Source: an uncultured Pseudomonas sp. (GTDB lineage: Bacteria > Pseudomonadota > Gammaproteobacteria > Pseudomonadales > Pseudomonadaceae). From it: a stretch of DNA of 64,000 bases. The stretch is taken from assembly GCF_913777995.1 (NCBI RefSeq), contig NZ_CAJYVE010000039.1, positions 1 to 64,000 on the forward strand, given 5' to 3'. Numbering within the stretch: the stretch's first letter is position 1; every line of letters begins with the position of its first letter. Of the stretch, positions 52,927-64,000 are shown one piece after another. The notes beneath the pieces are model-generated. The model was not told where the DNA came from and did not search any database. It was given only the letters and a program-made list of their open reading frames with translations. A program made the position numbers and the translations under genes.

Positions 52927-53627
52927 GCGAAGGAGCGGCGCTGGCGCAGCCATTCCAGGTCTTCGGGGCGGGTGACCTTGATGTTGTCTGAGCGGCCTTC
53001 GACCAGCCGCGGGGCTTGCCCGGCCCATTCGATGGCCGAGGCTTCATCGGTGATCGCCGCGTTGGCCACCAGACTGTCGGCCAGGGCGCGGTGCAGCGTC
53101 CCCAGGCGAAACATCTGCGGTGTATAGGCCTGCCAGATCAGGCTGCGATCCACGGTTTCCGATACGCGCCCATGGGCATCGGCACGCTTGAGGGTGTCGC
53201 GCGCCGGCACCGCCAGCAGGCCACCGACCGGGTCATGCGCCAGCTCACCCAGCAGGTTGTCCAGGTCACTGCGTGCCAGGTTGGGGCGTGCCGCGTCGTG
53301 CACCAGGACCCAGTCGTCGTCGCTGGCACCTTGAGCGTGCAGGTGCAGTAGCGCATTGAGCACCGAGTCGGCGCGTTCCTTGCCACCTTCGACGCGCTGG
53401 ATGCGTGAATCCAGCGCGCAAGGCAGGGTCGGCCAATAGGGGTCTTCGGCAGCCAGGCTGATCACCAGCCCTTTGAGTCGGGGATGGTCGAGAAAACACA
53501 GCAGGCTGTGTTCGAGAATGGTGAGAGCGCCCAGCATCAGGTATTGCTTGGGACGATCCGCCGCCATTCGGGCACCAACGCCCGCAGCGGGAATGACTGC
53601 CCAGAAGGCAGGAAGAGAGTCGTGCAT
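52923..53627 (-). CDS. ispD: 2-C-methyl-D-erythritol 4-phosphate cytidylyltransferase IspD
   Basis: MEP-pathway enzyme making CDP-methylerythritol. The 234-residue protein has the CTP-binding PAAGVGARMAADRPKQY (about 12-28) and the VHDAARPN motif. It follows ftsB closely (18 bases). The usual ispD-ispF adjacency is broken here by the formaldehyde module and its regulator. Confidence 0.96.
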   Translation of the reverse strand: MHDSLPAFWAVIPAAGVGARMAADRPKQYLMLGALTILEHSLLCFLDHPRLKGLVISLAAEDPYWPTLPCALDSRIQRVEGGKERADSVLNALLHLHAQGASDDDWVLVHDAARPNLARSDLDNLLGELAHDPVGGLLAVPARDTLKRADAHGRVSETVDRSLIWQAYTPQMFRLGTLHRALADSLVANAAITDEASAIEWAGQAPRLVEGRSDNIKVTRPEDLEWLRQRRSFA

Positions 53628-53645
53628 CGAGGCCTTCGCGTCAGC

Positions 53646-53924
53646 TCAGCGTGCCAATTGGTAGAGGGTTTCGCCGTCCTTGACCATGCCCAGCTCGTGG
53701 CGGGCGCGCTCTTCGACGGTTTCCAGACCCTTCTTGAGTTCCGTGACCTCGGCGTCGAGAACCCGATTGCGTTCCAGCAGGTTTTCATTTTCAGCGCGCT
53801 GTTCGGCAATCTGCTTGGTCAGGCTGGCGACTTGCGCCAGGCTGCCATTGCCCACCCAAAGGCGGTACTGCAGGCCGGCCAGCAACAGAAGCAGAACGAG
53901 GAACAACCAATAGGGACTGCGCAT
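53646..53924 (-). CDS. ftsB: Cell division protein FtsB
   Basis: Bitopic divisome protein that pairs with FtsL and FtsQ. The 92-residue protein has one membrane helix (5-21, YWLFLVLLLLLAGLQY) and a periplasmic coiled coil (about 28-68), then the conserved EERARHELGMVKDGE. ATG at 53924 used. Between it and eno lies a hairpin (ATTGAGCCTG/CAGGCTCAAT, 53956-53983) without a T-run. Confidence 0.95.
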   Translation of the reverse strand: MRSPYWLFLVLLLLLAGLQYRLWVGNGSLAQVASLTKQIAEQRAENENLLERNRVLDAEVTELKKGLETVEERARHELGMVKDGETLYQLAR

Positions 53925-54048
53925 CGAGATATCAATTATCCGGTAATGAAACGGCATTGAGCCTGACCAAGGCCAGGCTCAATCAGTACAGCCTCGGCAC
54001 TGGCCCGCGCACCCCGTGCGAAGGCCCTGCCGTTTTACCACCTATGAC

Positions 54049-57983
<3,935 letters not shown>

Positions 57984-58231
57984 TTAAAGCGGTCAGAGCC
58001 GCCGGGGAAAGCGAAGGAAGGCCGAAGCCCCCGGTTACCGACAGGATTCACAATGCACTCCCGAACTGCTGCGTTGAATACGACCGACCAGAAGCCTGTC
58101 CTTTCCATAGCGCCACACTTTTAAGATTGCCCAGTAAATACGGGTGGTAGACCGGCAGCCTGCGTCGCTGAGAATCAGCTGACACAAGCTGTATCAAGAA
58201 GGGAGCGTAGTCTACCGGAAAGCCCCCTTCA

Positions 58232-59566
58232 TCACAAACATTGGTCGCCTGCTGGCGGCTGCCAGCGCAACCGCCCGCCCCCGACACCCAGGCCATCCAG
58301 CCCGTGAATGTTGGCCACGGCGAGCAATTGCCCACCCTGGAAAAGCAGCGGCACACGGTTACGCACGAAGCCCGGCACGCCTCGCTCGTTGAACAGGCGC
58401 TTGAGGTCGCGCCTGCCGCGCCCAGGCACTTCCAGGCATTCTCCGCCCTGCCGATAGCGCACTTCGAAGGCACCGACTGGCGCGGGTCCAATGAACGACA
58501 GCAGGCCATTGCCCGACAGTTTGAGGGGCTGCCCGGGATTCGGCCAATCCACGCTCTGCCCAGCCACGCTGGCCGCTGAAGGCCGCAGCCAGTCACCGCT
58601 CAACCACCAGAGCTGGCCCGCCGCGCGGTGCAACTGCCCATCGGCCAGCGCCCATACCGGATGGGCCTCAGGGCCGGCATCGCGCAACGCTTCCCATCCG
58701 GCCCAATGGTCGGTATCAGGCAAGCGGCTGAAGGCCGCCAGCCAATGGCGCAAGGCATTGCGCTGCCGGGCCGGCGACAGGGCAGCCAAGGGCGCCAGGG
58801 CCAGGGCCGGCACGCTCAACCAGGGGAATGCGTCGGTACGGGCGGCAGCGGCCAGGTCGGCGCTCGCGAGTTCATCGAGCAACTGCTGCGCTTCACTCAG
58901 GTGCGCGGCACTGCGCGCCAGGCTGGCGCTCGCTTGCGGCCAGCGCGAACGCAACACCGGCATGACCTGCCCACGCAGGAAATTGCGTGCGTGGCGCAGA
59001 TCCTGATTGCTGGGATCTTCGACCCAGTTCAGGCCGTGCCGCTGCGCATAGCCTTCCAGGTCTGCGCGCGCCACGCCCAGCAGTGGCCGTAACAGCTGGC
59101 CGCCCCCTAGCGCGCGGCTGGCCGACATGGCCGACAACCCGCGCACACCGGCACCACGCAGCAAGCGAAACAGCAAGGTTTCGGCCTGATCGTCACGATG
59201 CTGGGCACTGAGCAGGCAGTCGCCCTCACCGATCAGACGTGCAAAAGCCGCATAACGCGCCTGCCGAGCCGCCTGCTCCAGGCTCGCCTGCGGGTGCACG
59301 GTGACGTACTCGACATGCAGAGGCACACCAAGCGCGGCGCAGAACGCACGGCAATGCTCAGGCCAGGCATCAGCTGCCGGTTGCAGACCGTGATGGACAT
59401 GAATCGCATGAAGGGGAGGAAGAGATCGCCGCGAACGCTGTTCGACCAACAGGTGCAGCAGGACGGTGGAGTCCAGCCCTCCGGAGAAGGCGACATGCAG
59501 GGCGGGCGCCTGCAAGGCCGGGGACAGCGCCCCGACCAGTAACGCATGCAGCTCGGTGTCGTTCAT
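58232..59566 (-). CDS. tilS: tRNA(Ile)-lysidine synthase TilS
   Basis: Modifies C34 of tRNA-Ile2 to lysidine so it reads AUA. The 444-residue protein has the PP-loop SGGLDS (28-33), HVHHGLQ, and the C-terminal TilS domains (from about 340). It lies 42 bases downstream of accA; a strong hairpin occupies that gap. Confidence 0.95.
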   Translation of the reverse strand: MNDTELHALLVGALSPALQAPALHVAFSGGLDSTVLLHLLVEQRSRRSLPPLHAIHVHHGLQPAADAWPEHCRAFCAALGVPLHVEYVTVHPQASLEQAARQARYAAFARLIGEGDCLLSAQHRDDQAETLLFRLLRGAGVRGLSAMSASRALGGGQLLRPLLGVARADLEGYAQRHGLNWVEDPSNQDLRHARNFLRGQVMPVLRSRWPQASASLARSAAHLSEAQQLLDELASADLAAAARTDAFPWLSVPALALAPLAALSPARQRNALRHWLAAFSRLPDTDHWAGWEALRDAGPEAHPVWALADGQLHRAAGQLWWLSGDWLRPSAASVAGQSVDWPNPGQPLKLSGNGLLSFIGPAPVGAFEVRYRQGGECLEVPGRGRRDLKRLFNERGVPGFVRNRVPLLFQGGQLLAVANIHGLDGLGVGGGRLRWQPPAGDQCL

Positions 59567-59575
59567 GACGACAAG

Positions 59576-59599
59576 GCCCGGCCATGTGCATGGCCGGGC
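59576..59599. repeat. Hairpin in the accA-tilS gap
   Basis: GCCCGGCCATG and CATGGCCGGGC pair perfectly around two bases, ending nine bases before the tilS ATG on the minus strand. No U-run follows. Confidence 0.65.
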
Positions 59600-59608
59600 A
59601 ATCCGCTA

Positions 59609-60556
59609 TCAGACGCCGTAGCTCATCAGACGCTCGTAGCGGCGCTTCAGCAGCGCGTCGGCATCGAACTTCTTGAGCATGTCCAGCTGGCTGAGCAGTT
59701 CTTCGCGGATGGTCGCCGAAGCGGCGGCCGGGTCGCGGTGCGCACCGCCCAGCGGCTCCTTGATGACCTTGTCGACGATGCCCAGGCCCTTGAGGCGGTC
59801 GGCGGTGATGCCCATGGCTTCGGCAGCATCCGGCGCTTTCTCGGCGGTTTTCCACAGGATCGAGGCGCAGCCTTCCGGCGAGATCACCGCGTAGGTGGAG
59901 TACTGCAGCATGTTCAGCTGGTCGCAGACGCCGATGGCCAACGCACCGCCGGAGCCGCCCTCACCGATCACGGTGGCGATGATCGGCGTCTTCAGGCGCG
60001 CCATGACACGCAGGTTCCAGGCGATGGCTTCGCTCTGGTTGCGCTCTTCGGCGTCGATGCCCGGATAGGCGCCCGGGGTGTCGATGAAGGTCATGATCGG
60101 CATCTTGAAGCGCTCGGCCATTTCCATCAGGCGGCAGGCCTTGCGGTAGCCTTCAGGACGCGGCATGCCGAAGTTGCGACGGACCTTCTCGCGCACTTCG
60201 CGGCCTTTCTGATGGCCGATCACCATGACTGGCTGGCCGTCCAGGCGGGCAATACCACCGACGATGGCGGCGTCGTCGGCGAAATGCCGGTCACCGTGCA
60301 GTTCGTCGAACTCGGTGAAGATGTGCTCGATGTAGTCCAGCGTATAGGGACGGCGCGGGTGGCGCGCCATGCGTGCGATCTGCCAGCTGGTCAGGTTGCC
60401 GAAGATGCTCTCGGTGAGCGTTTTGCTCTTGTCCTGCAGGCGGGAGATCTCCTCGCTGATGTTCAGCGAGTTGTCGTTGCCGACCAGGCGCAGCTCTTCG
60501 ATCTTGGCTTGCAAGTCAGCGATGGGCTGTTCGAAATCGAGAAAGTTCGGGTTCAT
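59609..60556 (-). CDS. accA: Acetyl-CoA carboxylase carboxyltransferase subunit alpha
   Basis: Half of the carboxyltransferase that makes malonyl-CoA. The 315-residue protein has the coiled N-terminus ([18 protein letters not shown]), the crotonase-fold core with [23 protein letters not shown] and [14 protein letters not shown] at 60556 gives family length. Confidence 0.97.
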   Translation of the reverse strand: MNPNFLDFEQPIADLQAKIEELRLVGNDNSLNISEEISRLQDKSKTLTESIFGNLTSWQIARMARHPRRPYTLDYIEHIFTEFDELHGDRHFADDAAIVGGIARLDGQPVMVIGHQKGREVREKVRRNFGMPRPEGYRKACRLMEMAERFKMPIMTFIDTPGAYPGIDAEERNQSEAIAWNLRVMARLKTPIIATVIGEGGSGGALAIGVCDQLNMLQYSTYAVISPEGCASILWKTAEKAPDAAEAMGITADRLKGLGIVDKVIKEPLGGAHRDPAAASATIREELLSQLDMLKKFDADALLKRRYERLMSYGV

Positions 60557-60669
60557 AGGCATCCGTCTTGGGTCGACGGCCAAGAGGCCGGCCGGTTGAT
60601 CCGTAAAAACCCCCTACCATACGGAAGGAGCGTTTTAAGGTCGAGTTTAAAGTTTCAGGTTGTCTGCGT

Positions 60670-63600
60670 TCAGCGATACTGGAGAAAGACGTTCTCCCTG
60701 CCGAACTGGTCACGCAGGGCCTGAATCAGGTTGTCTGCGGGATCGATTCGCCATTCTTCGCCAAATTGCAGAACCGCTCTGGCGTCCTGCCCGGTGTAGT
60801 CCAGGGTGATCGGGCAGGCGCCGCGATGGCGCCGGCAAAGGTCGCCCAGCCAGCGCAGCCGGTCGCCCTTGAGCGCCTGGGCATTCACCGTCAGGCGCAG
60901 GCTTTCGGCGAGGCCTGTACGCGCGTCCTCGATACTCATGACACGCTTGGCCCGCAGACGCAGGCCGCCGGAAAAGTCGTCGTGGCTCACCTCGCCCTCG
61001 ACCACCACGATCGCATCGGTCTGCAGCAGCGACTGCGCCGAATGGAAGGCCTCGGCGAACAGCGAGGCCTCGATGCGTGCCGAGCGATCGTCGAGGGTGA
61101 TGAAGCCCATCTTGTCGCCCTTCTTGTTCTTCATCACCCGCAAGGCGATGACCAGGCCAGCCACTGTCTGGGTATCGCGAGCCGGCTTGAGATCGATGAT
61201 GCGCTGCCGGGCGAAGCGGCGAATCTCGCCTTCGTATTCGTCGATGGGGTGGCCGGTAAGGTACAGACCGAGGGTTTCCTTCTCGCCGCGCAGACGCTCC
61301 TTGAGCGTGATTTCCCGTGCCTTGCGGTGGTTGGCGTAGACATCGGCATCTTCGGCTTCGAACAGTCCGCCGAACAGGTCCGAGTGACCGCTGTCACGGC
61401 TGCGCGCGGTCTGCTCGGCCGCCTGGATGGCCTCTTCGAGCGCGGCCAGCAGCACCGAGCGGTTGCGGTCGATGTTGGCCTGGTAGGCCTTGGGCTCCAG
61501 CTCGAAGTAAGGACCCAGACGGTCCAGAGCGCCGCTGCGGATCAGGCCATCGAGGGTACGTTTATTGACGCGCTTGAGGTCGACCCGAGCGCAGAAGTCG
61601 AACAGGTCCTTGAACGGGCCATCCTTGCGCGCCTCGGTGATGGCTTCCACCGGGCCTTCGCCGACGCCCTTGATCGCACCCAGGCCGTAGATGATCCGAC
61701 CATCGTCGCTGACCGTGAACTTGAACTCGGAGATGTTCACGTCTGGCGCATCGAGGCGCAGCTTCATGCTGCGCACTTCCTCGATCAGGGTCACGACCTT
61801 GTCGGTGTTGTGCATATCCGCCGACAGCACCGCCGCCATGAATGGCGCCGGGTAGTGCATCTTCAGCCAGGCGGTCTGGTACGAGACCAGGCCATAGGCG
61901 GCCGAGTGGGATTTGTTGAAGCCGTAGCCGGCGAACTTTTCCACCAGGTCGAAGATGTTACCCGCCAGGTCGGCATCGATATTGTTGGCCTTGCAGCCAT
62001 CGATGAAGCTGCCGCGCTGCTTGGCCATTTCCTCGGGCTTCTTCTTGCCCATGGCGCGGCGCAGCATGTCCGCACCACCGAGGGTATAGCCGGCCATGAC
62101 CTGGGCGATCTGCATCACCTGTTCCTGGTACAGGATGATGCCGTAGGTCGGTGCCAGTACCGGTTGCAGGCCTTCGTACTGGTAGTCCGGGTGCGGGTAG
62201 GCCAGCTCGGCACGACCGTGCTTGCGGTTGATGAAGTCGTCGACCATGCCCGATTGCAGCGGGCCGGGACGGAACAGCGCCACCAGTGCGATGAGGTCTT
62301 CCAGGCAGTCGGGCTTGAGCTTCTTGATCAGCTCCTTCATGCCCCGCGATTCGAGCTGGAACACCGCCGTGGTTTCGGCACGTTGCAGCAGCTCGTAGGT
62401 CGGCTTGTCATCCAGCGGAATGAAGGCGATGTCCAGCGGGTCCTGGCCATCGCGCTGGCGGTCGCGGTTGATGGTCTCCAGGGCCCAGTCGATGATGGTC
62501 AGGGTCCGCAGGCCGAGGAAGTCGAACTTCACCAGACCCGCCGCCTCGACGTCATCCTTGTCGAACTGGGTCACCAGGCCATCACCGGCCTCGTCGCAAT
62601 AGATCGGCGCGAAGTCGGTGAGCTTGGTTGGCGCGATCACCACACCACCGGCGTGCTTGCCGACGTTACGCACCACGCCTTCGAGCTTGAGGGCCATCTC
62701 CCAGATTTCTGCCGCTTCCTCGTCGTTCTTGAGGAAGTCGCGCAGGATCTCTTCCTGCTCGTAGGCCTTCTCCAGGGTCATGCCTACTTCGAAGGGGATC
62801 ATCTTCGACAGACGATCGGCCAGGCCATAGGACTTGCCCTGCACCCGCGCCACGTCACGCACCACCGCCTTGGCCGCCATGGAACCGAAAGTGATGATCT
62901 GGCTGACCGCATTACGGCCGTACTTCTCGGCCACGTAGTCGATGACCCGGTCACGACCGTCCATGCAGAAGTCGACGTCGAAGTCGGGCATCGAGACCCG
63001 TTCCGGGTTGAGGAAACGCTCGAACAGCAGGTCGTAGGCCAGCGGGTCGAGGTCGGTGATCTTCTGCACGTAGGCCACCAGCGAACCGGCACCCGAACCC
63101 CGGCCCGGGCCGACCGGCACGCCGTTGCTCTTGGCCCACTGGATGAAGTCCATCACGATGAGGAAGTAACCGGGGAAGCCCATCTGGATGATGATGTCCA
63201 GCTCGAAGTTGAGCCGGTCGATATACACCTGCTTGCGTTCGAGGTAATTCTCCGAATCCGGCGGCAGCAGCACGGAAAGGCGCTCTTCCAGGCCGTCGAA
63301 GGACACCTTGCGGAAATATTCGTCGATGGTCATGCCATCGGGAATCGGGAAGTTGGGCAGGAAGTAGGTGCCCAGCTTGACGTCGATGTTGCAGCGTTTG
63401 GCGATCTCGACGGTGTTTTCCAGCGCCTCGGGCAGGTCGCTGAACAGCTCGGCCATTTCCGCCGCGCTCTTGAGGTACTGCTGGTCGCTGTAGTTGCGCG
63501 AGCGCCGCGGGTCATCCAGGGCCCGGCCCTCACCGATGCATACGCGGGTCTCGTGGGCCTCGAAGTCTTCCTGGCGCAGGAAGCGCACATCGTTGGTCGC

Positions 63601-64000
63601 CACCAGCGGCGCGCCATGACGGTCGGCCAGGGCTACCGCGGCATGCAGATGCTCTTCGTCGTTGACCCGATTGGTGCGCTGCACTTCGATGTAGAAGCGC
63701 TCGGGGAACACAGCCATCCATTCGCGCAGCAGCTCGTCGGCCTCACCGGGGTTCCCGGCGAGCAGCGCCATGCCGATCTCGCCCTCCTTGGCTGCGGAAA
63801 GCGCAATCAGGCCTTCGCTGGCCTGGGCCACCCACTCACGCTGGACAACGATCTGGCCATTGCTCTGCCCTTCGGTGAAACCACGGGAGATCAGCTCGGT
63901 GAGGTTGCGGTAGCCTTGCGGATTCATCACCAGCAGGCTCAGGCGGCTGAGCGGCGCATCGGCACTCTTGCCGGCCAGCCACAGGTCGGCGCCACAGATC
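60670..64000 (-). CDS. dnaE: DNA polymerase III alpha subunit DnaE (N-terminus beyond the window)
   Basis: Replicative polymerase. The frame is open to the last base, beginning within ICGADLWLAG, so 1109 residues are present and about 65 N-terminal residues of the PHP domain are missing. Visible parts are the rest of the PHP domain, the palm with catalytic acidic residues in SMPDFDVDFCMDGR, the fingers (GYGFNKSHSAAYGLVSYQTAWLK split across the region), the tandem HhH, the OB fold and the C-terminal tau-binding end. Apparent internal starts such as 63930 are not the true start. Confidence 0.97.
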   Translation of the reverse strand, partial: ICGADLWLAGKSADAPLSRLSLLVMNPQGYRNLTELISRGFTEGQSNGQIVVQREWVAQASEGLIALSAAKEGEIGMALLAGNPGEADELLREWMAVFPERFYIEVQRTNRVNDEEHLHAAVALADRHGAPLVATNDVRFLRQEDFEAHETRVCIGEGRALDDPRRSRNYSDQQYLKSAAEMAELFSDLPEALENTVEIAKRCNIDVKLGTYFLPNFPIPDGMTIDEYFRKVSFDGLEERLSVLLPPDSENYLERKQVYIDRLNFELDIIIQMGFPGYFLIVMDFIQWAKSNGVPVGPGRGSGAGSLVAYVQKITDLDPLAYDLLFERFLNPERVSMPDFDVDFCMDGRDRVIDYVAEKYGRNAVSQIITFGSMAAKAVVRDVARVQGKSYGLADRLSKMIPFEVGMTLEKAYEQEEILRDFLKNDEEAAEIWEMALKLEGVVRNVGKHAGGVVIAPTKLTDFAPIYCDEAGDGLVTQFDKDDVEAAGLVKFDFLGLRTLTIIDWALETINRDRQRDGQDPLDIAFIPLDDKPTYELLQRAETTAVFQLESRGMKELIKKLKPDCLEDLIALVALFRPGPLQSGMVDDFINRKHGRAELAYPHPDYQYEGLQPVLAPTYGIILYQEQVMQIAQVMAGYTLGGADMLRRAMGKKKPEEMAKQRGSFIDGCKANNIDADLAGNIFDLVEKFAGYGFNKSHSAAYGLVSYQTAWLKMHYPAPFMAAVLSADMHNTDKVVTLIEEVRSMKLRLDAPDVNISEFKFTVSDDGRIIYGLGAIKGVGEGPVEAITEARKDGPFKDLFDFCARVDLKRVNKRTLDGLIRSGALDRLGPYFELEPKAYQANIDRNRSVLLAALEEAIQAAEQTARSRDSGHSDLFGGLFEAEDADVYANHRKAREITLKERLRGEKETLGLYLTGHPIDEYEGEIRRFARQRIIDLKPARDTQTVAGLVIALRVMKNKKGDKMGFITLDDRSARIEASLFAEAFHSAQSLLQTDAIVVVEGEVSHDDFSGGLRLRAKRVMSIEDARTGLAESLRLTVNAQALKGDRLRWLGDLCRRHRGACPITLDYTGQDARAVLQFGEEWRIDPADNLIQALRDQFGRENVFLQYR

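Overview
The window is chromosomal DNA of a fluorescent Pseudomonas, most likely of the P. putida group. The evidence is the GC-rich housekeeping content, the gene order (ybgC-tolQRAB-oprL-cpoB-queE-queC; oprD beside proS; fdxA-rsmZ-rpoS-nlpD-pcm-surE-truD-ispF; fprA divergent from finR), a GacA-box-controlled RsmZ small RNA, and a P. putida-style REP pair. No prophage, insertion sequence, integrase, CRISPR array or toxin-antitoxin pair is visible. This is core genome, and the unusual points are mostly regulatory or concern individual conserved proteins.

Layout, left to right. 1-1.6 kb: tRNA-Lys, queC and queE (queuosine precursor). 1.7-7.1 kb: the Tol-Pal operon. 7.3-12.4 kb: ruvB, ruvA, ruvC, yebC and aspS, all leftward, with strong hairpins in the aspS-yebC and yebC-ruvC gaps. 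12.6-16 kb: a small ribbon-helix-helix protein, dps, a membrane protein ending in a cold-shock domain, slyX and a HIT-family gene. 16-21.4 kb: oprD porin, proS, a lipoprotein and dinB. 21.6-21.9 kb: two identical initiator tRNA units, each with its own promoter and terminator. 22.4-28.3 kb: mprF coupled to a virJ-like hydrolase gene, then kup.

28.5-34.3 kb: rimO, a GNAT acetyltransferase, a pseudouridine-synthase-like protein lacking the catalytic Asp, a DUF1456 protein overlapping trmO, then fprA and its divergent LysR regulator finR. 34.3-38.6 kb: REP pair, dgkA, an ErdR-like response regulator, a DTW-domain protein, a PA3611-like exported protein and a long LOG-family protein. 38.6-43.5 kb: recX, recA (with a LexA box), a cinA/pncC-type amidase and mutS. 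43.8-49.8 kb: fdxA, RsmZ, rpoS, nlpD, pcm, surE, truD and ispF. 49.9-52.9 kb: the glutathione-dependent formaldehyde module fghA-frmA with divergent LysR gene gfnR. 52.9-64 kb: ispD, ftsB, eno, kdsA, pyrG, tilS, accA and dnaE; dnaE runs off the right edge without its N-terminus.

Themes: envelope integrity (Tol-Pal, MprF/VirJ, OprL, NlpD, KdsA, DgkA), DNA repair and SOS (RuvABC, RecA/RecX, MutS, DinB, DnaE), tRNA/rRNA modification (QueC, QueE, TruD, TilS, TrmO, DTW protein, RimO on ribosomal protein S12), isoprenoid synthesis (IspD, IspF), and stress/global regulation (RpoS, RsmZ, Dps, ErdR, FinR). Gene starts were chosen by Shine-Dalgarno (SD) sequence and family length; several are GTG (ruvA, ruvB, tolB, nlpD, HIT gene). 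All family assignments and comparisons with P. aeruginosa or P. putida come from reading the sequence and from memory, without database searches.
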